In this document: positions 55,431 through 64,000 of the stretch, in pieces
Layout: every line of letters begins with the position of its first letter
Position numbering within the stretch: the first letter of the stretch is position 1
Source: Adiantum capillus-veneris
Taxonomy: Eukaryota > Streptophyta > Polypodiopsida > Polypodiales > Pteridaceae
DNA length: 64,000 nucleotides
Reading direction: 5' to 3'
NCBI GenBank assembly: GCA_014529385.2
Contig: CM043962.1
Location: 127,231,470-127,295,469, forward strand
The notes under the pieces: generated by a model
Told to the model about the DNA's origin: nothing
The model's database searches: none
What the model saw: the letters and a program-made list of their open reading frames with translations, nothing else
Program-made: the position numbers and the translations under genes

Positions 55431-56118
55431 ATTAATTCGTCATCAGAAGGCGTAAAACCAATCCCGCCTCCCCCAATTGATAGCGACCATTGATCCCACC
55501 TGACACAAGTGGTGTCAAATAGTCCTGAGGCATCATGAGGGCCACATGTGGAGGATCATTTGAACATGTGTCTTTTATGCTTATTAAGTCATTTGGTTGA
55601 ATGGAATACTTCAAGGACTTATTCAATTGAGCATGGCACGTTCATGTCTCTTAAGAGTTATCTTTGAATTGAATAATTCAACAACTTTAATCATTTAAGT
55701 ATGTGAGAAACACCTCAAGCTTTTGGATAAAGTTCCCACTAAAACTTAGCAAGCCAACAAGAACCTCATGCTTGGGTAGGATTCCCACCTCAAGGTCAGC
55801 CCTAGATTGCCTAAGGTCAAAGGACTTTTGAACACTAACTTTTGAAGGTCCTTAATGAAGCTAACCCTACGTTATTTAAGCTCCATTAGGTAGCATTTCT
55901 CTTTGACATACCATCTCTCATTTGGATTCCTTCACCATTGGCCCCGTGTTGAGATAGACCCGTAAGCACATGTGTATATTCTACCCCTTGTTCCCATTTA
56001 TTATTCCACATTAATGATCAATTTAATATGAGAAATAGTCCTGAGCAAAAATATGGCCATCATTTGCCTGTAAATACTTCAAGTAAACCATGGGCATCTG
56101 ATTCTACCTCCAACTTAC

Positions 56119-56562
56119 CTATGGAGGTCTTGCAGTATCCAATAGCCCTATGCTCCTCAACATTGATACATTGTCATCATTGGCTACCAAATCATATTTG
56201 GAATGCAAAAAATTATACTCCTGTGGTGGTTCTTCCTTTGGAATTGGCATAGCCTTGAGAGGTGTTAACAACTCAGGATCTTCTTCAAAACTGGAGTCAC
56301 GGATGATGGCCCATGTATTTCTGGCTTTACGCAAAGGCCTTAGCATGACACGAGGTTCATCATCCTCCAAGCGCGAGTTGGACCCTGCTTCCCCAAAAGT
56401 AGTGCAATGGCTTGACATATTGTAGCAAGGAGAAGAACTCAGCGCGGCAAAAAAATGCAGAGAATCAAAACTTGTAGCACACTTGCTAATGGTCACCTCA
56501 TTAGCCATATCACATGAATAATATGTCACTATCTCAGCATCATCATTAAACATATGCTCCAT
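56119..56562 (-). CDS. Short ORF downstream of integrase (second Athila/Tat-like element)
   Basis: 147 codons without a recognised domain, directly after the integrase tail. Contains DDEPRVMLRPLRKARNTW and a Pro/Glu-rich end. It is probably the C-terminal extension of the polyprotein. The element is cut at about 56038. Confidence 0.4.
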   Translation of the reverse strand: MEHMFNDDAEIVTYYSCDMANEVTISKCATSFDSLHFFAALSSSPCYNMSSHCTTFGEAGSNSRLEDDEPRVMLRPLRKARNTWAIIRDSSFEEDPELLTPLKAMPIPKEEPPQEYNFLHSKYDLVANDDNVSMLRSIGLLDTARPP

Positions 56563-56569
56563 TCGAGTC

Positions 56570-57690
56570 TTGATTATTTCTTCAAAAAATGGATTTAATC
56601 AAAAACCATTAATTGGTTTGGCAATGAGCTTCCCTGACTGATCAATTAAAACAAAAGTATTAGGCCCCACAATTTTAGCTATCTAAAATGGACCCACATA
56701 TCTAGTTTCAATTTTCCAGGTCTGTGTCCTAGCTTGCTATTGTAAACGATCACCCAATCTCCTGCAGAAAAAAATTTAAACTTTATGTTCTTGTTGATCC
56801 ATGCTTGCCTTCTCTATTGGATAACCTCTGCAATATACATGCTTTGAACTCTGTCTTCTTCTAGTTTCAGTAATGCTTTATTTCTGCAGTTTACTGACTC
56901 TTTAGGTGACAATTTCTATTGAATTGCAACCCTTAAACTTGGTACTAAAAATTCCAAAGGAACTACTACTTCCAACCCATACACCAACTTGAATGGTGTC
57001 ATGCCTGTTGTCACTTTAAATGCAGTCCTAAAAGCCCAAAGTTCTGAATCCAACTTTTCATCCCAATCTGTTCTGTTCTCATTGACCAATTTTTGTATTA
57101 TTTATCAAAATCTTATTTATACTCTCTGCTTGTCCATTTGCTTGAGGATAGTACACAATAGATGTCTTATGCAGGATTATACGCAACTCAGTCAATTTAC
57201 TGATCACTTTGTTAATGAATTGTCCTCCCTGATTAGAAACCGACATCCAAACCTGGTCATATTGTTTTTATACAAAAAATTTACCACCCTCCTTGCTGTG
57301 TTATCTCTTAAATCCATGACTTCTACCCATTTTGTGCAATAATCAGTTGCAACCAATATGTATATGTTCTGTGTAAACCTTGCAGGTGGCTTGATTGGAC
57401 CAACAAAATCTAATCCCCACGTTTGAAATGGTTCCAAAGGTAATATAGGTTGCAAGGGCATCCTATCTACATTTAATGGCCTGCCCTCTCTCTGACACAA
57501 CAAACAATTCTTATTGAATTCTTGAGCATCTTTTATAACAGTTGGCCACCAAAGTCCTACTTGAAATATTTTCCTTGCAGTAGCATCTCCTTAAAAATGT
57601 CCTCCTAAATTACCTACACGAGCTTCTGCCAGATACTGCTCTTTGCTCAAATTCAGGGACACATCTCCTGGTCACCTGATCAATTCCTCT
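56570..57690 (-). pseudogene. Integrase (second Athila/Tat-like element)
   Basis: Remnants in order: zinc-binding CLLCQREGRP, core start WGLDFVGPIKPPARF and VATDYCTKWVEV at 57503-57300, then a broken core and a tail block with FVLIDQSGKLIAKPINGF near 56620. Several stops and shifts. Confidence 0.8.
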
Positions 57691-57750
57691 CTTGTACAAT
57701 ACCCCTGCAATTACCGTGTAAGGTTTTCTTATTAATGCTAATCTTTTTCT

Positions 57751-58400
57751 TTAATCCTTAGTCATTGCTTCAGGTAACACCCCTTCAATAAAAAGATGAA
57801 GCATGTCTTCATACCAATCTCCTGAGTGCTCTGTCACCTGAACTAAAAACAATTCTGCATCAGGTAATTGATCAAGTACTCCTGAGGAATCAACCTCACA
57901 TGTTTCCAATCTATTGAGATAGTCAGGCAAAACATGAAGTCTCCCAGGAGTATGCATTACCACATATTCAAATTCCTGGAAGAGAAATATCCATTTGGCC
58001 AACCTTTCTGATAAATGTGGTTTGTTAACCAAATAGATAAGAGCCTGATGATCTACATCAGGCTCTTATCTCTTATCTACATGAAAGATTATCCTATTGG
58101 CTAAAAGGTAATGTCTAAATTTTTGCAATGCATAGATCATTCCCAAGCATTCCCTCTCTGTAGCTGTGTTATTCTTTTTTGCAAGTGTTAGTACCCTCCT
58201 TGCATACTAAATTGGTCTAAATCCTCCTCGTCTAGTTTCTTGCATCAATGCTGCACCTACTGCCACATGAGATGCATCCACAAAAATATGGCATGGTAAA
58301 TTCCAATCTGGAACAATTAAAATTGGTGCTACAATTAACATCTTCTTCAAAATCCTGAATGCTCTTCCATGCTCTTCTCCCCATTCAAATACTGCATCCT
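57751..58400 (-). pseudogene. RNase H with a foldback insertion (second Athila/Tat-like element)
   Basis: CHIFVDASHVAVGAALMQE supplies the first Asp; VDHQALIYLVNKPHLSERLA follows later. Between FHVD and DHQAL a 24-bp insert creates a perfect 15-bp inverted repeat (58036-58070) and an in-frame stop, see findings. Confidence 0.85.
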
Positions 58401-59294
58401 TCTTTGTACGCTTTGTTAGTGTTGTACAGACATATGCTAAATATCTCAAAAATTGATTATGCCACTTCACATGACAAAAAATTCTATTGAATTGCTTAAT
58501 TGTCCTTGGTTCTAGTGCTTTACTTATTGCTTCCACCTTCCTTGGATCTATAGATACTCCTTCTTCAAAAATTACATGTCCCATGAGAACTCCTCTCTGA
58601 ACTACAAATGCACACTTGGCTGGGTTCAGTGGCAATCTCAATTCCTTGTATTTCTGAAAGCACGACCTCAAGTGCTCAAGATGTTCTTGCTTCTTTACAA
58701 AAACACTAAATCATCCAAAAAAACCCTCATAAATGTTGTAAGGAATTCAGCAAACACACGCTGGACCACCTTCTAAAATGTTGGTGGAGCATTCTTCAAG
58801 CCAAATTTCATCATATTGCTAGCATAAACTCCTCACTCAGTGAAAAAAGTTGTTTTCTCCCTGTCTTCAAGTGCCATTAAGATCTTGTTGTATCCACTAA
58901 AACCATCCAAAAAACTACAAAGCTCATGTCCAGCTACTGCATCCAATAGTGTATCACAAAAAGGTAATTGAAATGGATCAGTCATTGTTGCAGCATTCAG
59001 TTTCTTGTAATCTACACACATCCTGATATTTATATTCTTCTTGGGAACTACAAAAATTGGTGACAACCAAGTAACCTCATCCAATGGGTAAATGAAACCC
59101 GCAGCCAATAGTTTATCAATCTCCTCTTTAACCGGTTTGGCATAGTTAGGATTCATCATGTATCTTTGTTGTACAACTAGAACTGCACCTGCTTTCAAGT
59201 TAATTTTGTGTTTATAAAATATAGCATCTACTCCCTGGATATCTGTATATTTCCATGTAAAAATATCTTTGAATTCTAGCAACAACTCCTTCAA
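58400..59294 (-). pseudogene. Reverse transcriptase (second Athila/Tat-like element)
   Basis: TWLSPIFVVPKKNINIRMCV, LCSFLDGFSGYNKILMALED and EKTTFFTE, then after a break the catalytic FLDD box (near 58705) and LNPAKCAFVVQRGVLMGHVI. It is of the same branch as the giant element but only distantly similar. Stops and shifts lie after 58833 and near 58690. Confidence 0.85.
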
Positions 59295-59480
59295 TTTCTT
59301 CTTAAAATCCTCATCTAGTTATGATGACACCCTCACAGTTTGTGGTTCCTCTTGAGTGTTCAGGTTCAATTCTTACAATTCATCCTGAGTGACCCTAACA
59401 GTTCTTTCCATCTGATGTTCAAAAGCTCTTTCTACCTTCTTTACTAGTTCAATAGCTTCCAATTCTTCCATGTTTCGAAT

Positions 59481-60161
59481 CTACAAATTTTTCAACAACT
59501 CATTACCCAATTTGGTAGTTGACTGCTTACCCTGAGGAATCAGTGCTTCCTGAATCAAAGACTTCAACCCATCGTCCTGATGCTGCAAGACACACTTAGT
59601 TGCTATCTTTTGCACATCCACTTCAAAAATAGGTACCACTGATGAATTGGTTCTAAAAAATTCTTCTTCTACTACATCCTCTCCAATTTCTTCTACCAGT
59701 GCCTTGAAATGTGGTGGTATTACCTTTCTGGAATCCATTTGCATTTTGACTTTCTTATTTCCTCTTTTGATCACAATGGAGTCTGCTCCCCATAACTGCT
59801 TTACTCTTGCTGCTCTTAACCATGGTCTTCCCAACATTATTGGATAAGAATGAACAGATTCTTCCAACCTGAGTACTACAAAGTTGGCTACAACAGAGAT
59901 CTACAAATTCCTCAGAATTCCCAAAGGTTGAACTCGCCTCTAGTCTGCCATTTTCACCTGAAAAGGAGCTGGATCCCACTTTAGGATATTCAAACATTTG
60001 CAAGTTGACTCCGTGAGGATATTAAATCCTGATCCCCCATCTAAGAGTACATCGGGGAAAAACACATTTCCAATAGAAGCCCCAACTACTGGTACCTTGT
60101 AATCAACATCCAAAGGTTGAAGTTCAAAAGCTTCCCCATCAACAATTTCCTCACTATACAT
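59481..60161 (-). pseudogene. Protease region (second Athila/Tat-like element)
   Basis: PDVLLDGGSGFNILTEST is the retropepsin active-site block, with Asp-Gly-Gly in place of Asp-Ser/Thr-Gly. SYPIMLGRPWLRAARVKQ is the second conserved block. The frames are broken near 59870-59940. Confidence 0.75.
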
Positions 60162-60215
60162 TCATGTTTCTTGATTATTTCATCTTACTTCCTTAGTAAG
60201 CCTTTTTATAAGTTG

Positions 60216-61830
60216 TTATGATAATGCAGGTAACAACCTCAACATCTGCTTTACTGTGATTGTTATCGAAGTTGTCAACAAAGAATCATAAAATTCATCA
60301 CCACCAACCTGTTCTTGCAATACAGTTGGATTGCGTATTAAACTCCTTCTTCCAAGATCATCCAATGATCTTATAACAAAACTCCAATCCTCAGGTGGCG
60401 GTACACCCTCTCTCTGAGAGTCATGCACTTCCTTGAGTGCCCCTGTCCTTACTACTTTTTGATCTTTCCATTTCAAATTGTCTGGGTTGTCCACTCTTCC
60501 AAGGTGCATTTTCCAATCGTGGTCTTTGCCCTAGTGACCACCATGGCATCGGTACATCCATTGGCTTCTGAAACATCTTCAATTAGGATCCAAGCCGTGA
60601 TGATTAGTTTGTTGTTTCTCTTTGGCAAACTCTACCTTTTCTCAATACATTCTTCCTTAGTCAAAAGCTCTTACAGTTGCTTCCACCAGATCAAAAAATT
60701 CCTAAGTATTTGCTAATGGGGGTCTCTTTGCTACTGCACTTCTGAACTCCTTTTTGAGTCCCTTACAAAAATAATCTCCCAATTTCTCCATAGAATGTTG
60801 TTGTGCTGATTCCAACCTATTATATAGGTTTTGAACTACTATGCATAATCTTCGTCCAACAAATCTTTCTGCTTCAATTTCCTCAATTTCTTTAAAATGT
60901 CTTTAGGTGTTTTATCTTCCCTGAACCTTAATAAAAATCTCTGCCTCAAATCATTATAATCAACAAAAGCGACCATTCCATATTGCAAGAACCATCCATG
61001 GCTTATCCTGCAGTGTTGCTGCCAAATGTTCTTTCTTCACTACATCCTGATGTAACACCTCATAACCACTTGCAAACCACTTTGTTTGAAACTGACCAAC
61101 ATGGCTATCAACATCTTGGAACTTTTTCCCACTGAAATTTGATGCCCCCACTTTGGGATTTGGTGCAGCCATTCGAGGTGTCGGAAGTGTTTTGAGTACT
61201 CTTACCGGGAGTGTATTAAAAGGTAAAGTACATGTTATTGATGGTACAAACTGTAATTGTCTTCTTGCCCTTAAGATTGACTAAGTCAGCAATACATTCA
61301 CTAATTGTCCCAAAAGTGGGTTTACTGTGGGAGGAGTTGTTTGTTGGTCTTCTTGGTTTTTAGGGGGGGTCTCTTGGAGCCTATGTTTAGGTTCTTGCAT
61401 TTCAATCCCCGCCCCAATAGTTTCCTCTCTTGTAGCAATCCCCCTTACAAGTTCTTCTTGGTCATCACTACTCGACTCTTCCTCATGTCTTCCCCTGCAA
61501 CAAACTCTCTTCTCAGTCTAAACCTTGTGCCATATGAGTGTTGTGGTAAATTGGACCCTTGTCTTGACCCACTCATACATGATTTCTTCTTTTCTGTCTT
61601 AAATATTGTACCAACACTTTCCTTTCATACAGAATGTAAATGAAGGTAAATTGCATGCCCCAAAAGGTAAAAATGAAGTAACTACCTTGTCAATCACTGC
61701 AATTTTGATTTCCCTTGGTACATTCAGGAAGAACTCCTTCAAGAACTTGGTTGCATATTCCTCAGACTCTTGTTGCGGGGTTATCCAATTGGAGAATTCC
61801 CTCAGGTGGTCTATGTCCACTTGCATATCA
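60216..61830 (-). pseudogene. Gag (second Athila/Tat-like element)
   Basis: Gag core remnants: KVGASNFSGKKFQDVDSHVG and FQTKWFASGYEV at 61172-60960, a FREDKTPKDILKKLRKLKQK-like stretch downstream, then a segment ending ITVKQMLRLLPALS that corresponds to the pre-protease helix. No zinc knuckle was found. Multiple shifts. Confidence 0.65.
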
Positions 61831-61880
61831 ATTTCGTACTGTATTCCTGAGTGCCATATGGTTTAGACTGAATTCAAATT

Positions 61881-61896
61881 GATTGCAAGATCGCCA
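61881..61896 (-). promoter_or_regulatory. Candidate primer binding site (second Athila/Tat-like element)
   Basis: Minus-strand TGGCGATCTTGCAATC begins 3 nt from the presumed LTR start TGTTAGGGG at 61900. It starts TGG as required, but I cannot name the matching tRNA. Confidence 0.45.
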
Positions 61897-61899
61897 AAG

Positions 61900-62690
61900 T
61901 GTTAGGGGCTCACAACCCTAATAGGATATTAGTACAAGAGGTATGCAGTGTATAGATAAATGAAGTAGGAGAATGCATATCAAAACACATAACTCCATAA
62001 TAGATAAATGAGAAACACCATTATGAAGATAGTTACCTCAGTTAGAGGCATTCCCCCAATGAGAGAGCTCCGTGTGACCTACTTATTGACCATTTTCTTC
62101 CTAATCGCCTTCATCATGGCGAGCTTCGTCTCCATGCCACCTTCCATAGTTTGAGTCCAAGAGCTTCTTTATAATATTTGAGATAATCTTGAAAAAATAA
62201 GAGAAAATACAACAATAATGGAGAGAAACCTATAAGAAATTGTTTGTGTGGAGTTGGATAGTCATGACTTCTTCCCATGTGGACAGATAGGCTCCACCAA
62301 TTTGGTCGTATCTCCCAAACCGTAGCTCCAAAAATTATTAAAGATATAGGCTCCAAACGATCAACTCAATGCCTACAACTTTTTTTGGTGAAAACGTTTC
62401 CCAATTCGGAATGGAAAGAATAGAGAAAAATCCCACAAAAATATGTGTTCATTTTTGCCCTTCTAAAAGTATTCTAGGTGGTCCCCTCTTGACTTCATGT
62501 GCAAGCCTTGTGTCCACAAGTGAATTAGGATTGAATTTGATAATATTTTGTTGACTCTAGCTTGAAATTTTCTTTTTCATAGGTTTGTTCTTACCTCTCC
62601 TTATTTCTGAGATCAAAATGTGTCAAAACCATAGCTATGTATAAAGTAAATAGAGAGGATTTTTTTGGTAATTTTCATGCATCAGGTCCT
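61900..62690 (-). mobile_element. Probable 5' LTR (second Athila/Tat-like element)
   Basis: Starts TGTTAGGGGCTCAC next to the candidate primer site, upstream of gag. The outer end is not defined; similarity to another element begins near 62695. There is no partner copy in the window. Confidence 0.5.
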
Positions 62691-62694
62691 TCCT

Positions 62695-63358
62695 CCTCTT
62701 AGGGTCCTTGAATCCTTTCCACCAAGTGCATACCAAGAGAGAGGTGGAGAAAAATTTGAAAAACGGCCCTCAATTGGTTGACTAAACTTTACAAGTTTAT
62801 TCCAATCAAATCCACAAATAAAACTATTGACTTAGCTAGCTTCTTTGTTGACAATCTTTACAGATTGTATGGGTTGCCTAGCAATATTGTGAGTGATTGT
62901 GATATGAAGCTTCAAAAACTATTGGGTACACAATTTAACATCAATATGGTAGATCATCTTGAGATGGATGGCCAGAATGAATATATTAATCAAGTGATAG
63001 AGGATATGTTAAGAGCATACCTTAGAAAAAACCAATTAGATTGGGAATATCATCTCCTTATTCTCAAGTTTTCTTACAGTAGTACCAAGCATGTGATGGC
63101 TAGTTTTATTCCTCCCATGCTTATGTCATTGACTAATAGATTCTGATTGATTTCATTGCTCCTCTAGCCAACCGCATGAGTCTGAGCATATTCCCAAAAT
63201 ATCACAATCTATATGCACGTCATCATGTGCATTCACAAGCATCAGTCAAGTGGAAAGACAAACTTGAAGATGGTTCCACTTGGGAAAACATTAGTTTTCT
63301 TAAGAATAAATTTTCCACTTTTGTTTTTGAGGACAAAAATGCTTCTCTAAGGGGGGAG
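62695..63358 (+). pseudogene. Ty3 integrase 3' end with chromodomain-like tail and polypurine tract
   Basis: Plus strand: YRLYGLPSNIVSD with the second catalytic Asp, then DGQNEYINQVIEDMLRAYLR with the third acidic position, and LDWEYHLLILKFSYSSTKH. A frameshifted tail VKWKDKLEDGSTWENISFLK resembles the end of a chromodomain. EDKNASLRGE and a GGGGGGAG polypurine tract (63351-63358) end it, the usual layout before a 3' LTR. The 5' part is missing. Confidence 0.8.
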
Positions 63359-63363
63359 TAATG

Positions 63364-63990
63364 TCAAGCCAAGGCACTAGGATGGATGAGGCCCTTCTCT
63401 AGGAGTTCGGTGATTTGTTTTTGGATTTCTTGCTGGTGCAAAGGGCTATGTCTATATGGTGCTCTGTGTGGCGGTTGTGAGCCTAGAAAAATTTCAATTT
63501 TATGATCTAATTCACCACAAGAGGGTGGGAGGTTAGGAGGGTAATCATCCACAAAGAAATCATTATACTGTGAGAGGAAATCATTATGTGTGTGAGAGAC
63601 AGACGATTGTGTGTGCTCCACTTCAGTAACAAATATCATGTATGCTTTGTCATCCTTTCGTAGTGCATGTTTTGCTTGTGTTTGTGATATCAAGGGGAAC
63701 ATAGCAAGTGATGCATCACCAAAAAGTGGAATAGATTTTCCATTGAAAGTAAAATTCATTGTGTGCGTGCAATAATCAATTTGTGGATTATGTTGGTGAC
63801 GAAAAGGCATGCCCAAAATGATGTCGGTGGATTGCAATGGTGCAATTAAAAAATCACGTTGTTTTGTGTAATCACCAATGGTAATTGCGAGAGATTTAAT
63901 TTCACGTGTGCCATTGTACCTAGTACCTTGAAAAGAACATTTAACTTTGTATGCAGATGGTGTGGTGGTTAAATTCAATTTTCTAACCAA
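63364..63990 (-). pseudogene. Ty3 protease and RT start
   Basis: Minus strand: protease remnant YNGTREIKSLAITIGDYTKQ with TDIILGMPFRHQHNPQIDY (the catalytic Asp block lies beyond the window edge), then the linker to RT: LPPSCGELDHKIEIFLGSQP and QKQITELLEKGLIHPS. It is cut there, at the point where the polypurine tract of the plus-strand element begins. The element continues to the right of the window. Confidence 0.8.
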
Positions 63991-64000
63991 CTTTTCAGAA

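Larger units (their letters stand above)
54953..55539. mobile_element. Mutator-like non-autonomous element with 9-bp target duplication
   Basis: The element body is 54962-55530 (569 bp) with terminal inverted repeats of about 35 bp: GGACTATTTGACACCACTT near the left end and its inverted copy near the right. CATCATGAG occurs at 54953-54961 and again at 55531-55539. A 9-bp duplication and long terminal repeats are the hallmarks of Mutator-like elements. The empty site is confirmed by the related LTRs, which read CACCATGAGGGCAACATG without an insert. No transposase is encoded. Confidence 0.85.
54042..56037 (-). mobile_element. Truncated LTR of the same group, carrying a DNA transposon
   Basis: Starts TGTAATGTAAATGGCC and follows the LTR layout of the 42.4 and 28.6 kb elements, including GAGGACCGGATTT...GGAGCCG at about 54235 and the (CT)n tract at 54791. 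It is interrupted by a 569-bp element (54962-55530) and stops abruptly at about 56037, before the expected ...GACA end. No primer site or internal region adjoins it. Confidence 0.8.

Overview
The window is repeat-dominated nuclear DNA of a land plant. It holds nested and decayed LTR retrotransposons of both superfamilies, long (AG)n/(TG)n microsatellites, one dirigent-type gene relic, a kinase-like pseudogene and a decayed reverse transcriptase that does not belong to an LTR element. I see no intact host gene, no rRNA or tRNA gene, no CRISPR array and nothing bacterial. The dirigent sequence and the primer sites (tRNA-Asp, initiator tRNA-Met) fix it as a plant; the abundance of old retroelements suggests a large, perhaps non-angiosperm genome (fern, lycophyte or gymnosperm), but that is inference.

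Layout. 0.4-2.6 kb: decayed Ty1/copia pieces on both strands, then a solo LTR (2735-4310) with a 5-bp target duplication. 4.4-5.1 kb: kinase-like pseudogene. 6.5-8.5 kb: decayed minus-strand coding remnant. 8.5-25.46 kb: a giant minus-strand Ty3/gypsy element of the non-chromovirus (Athila/Tat-like) type with LTR, TATA box, tRNA-Asp primer site, gag, protease, RT, RNase H and integrase, then a second retropepsin and an extra 709-codon ORF. Its 3' LTR is not in the window. It sits inside an older Ty3 element (25.46-30.17 kb) and cuts its RT gene. 30.7-33.7 kb: decayed copia element. 35.7-37.6 kb: relic of an unusual reverse transcriptase, possibly Penelope-like, ending in a hairpin and a microsatellite. 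38.5-42.4 kb: diverged repeats and a duplicated dirigent 3' flank. 42.4-49.7 kb: a young, structurally complete but gag/protease-deleted chromovirus with GAAAG target duplications, inserted in the last codons of the dirigent gene (49.7-50.3 kb). 54.0-56.0 kb: a truncated LTR carrying a Mutator-like non-autonomous element that itself contains a tRNA-like segment. 56.0-62.7 kb: a second decayed Athila/Tat-like element. 62.7-64 kb: ends of two further Ty3 elements in opposite orientation.

The most unusual signal is a set of nine 24-bp palindromes with an ACGCGT core. They form two arrays, one ahead of gag and one ahead of the 709-codon ORF of the giant element. The distance to the start codon (165 and 167 bp), the spacing between palindromes and part of the intervening sequence are shared, so the extra ORF carries its own copy of the gag leader. 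The same element has two retropepsin domains and a tandemly repeated integrase zinc-binding module. Together these describe an atypical retroelement architecture that deserves a search for intact copies elsewhere in the genome.
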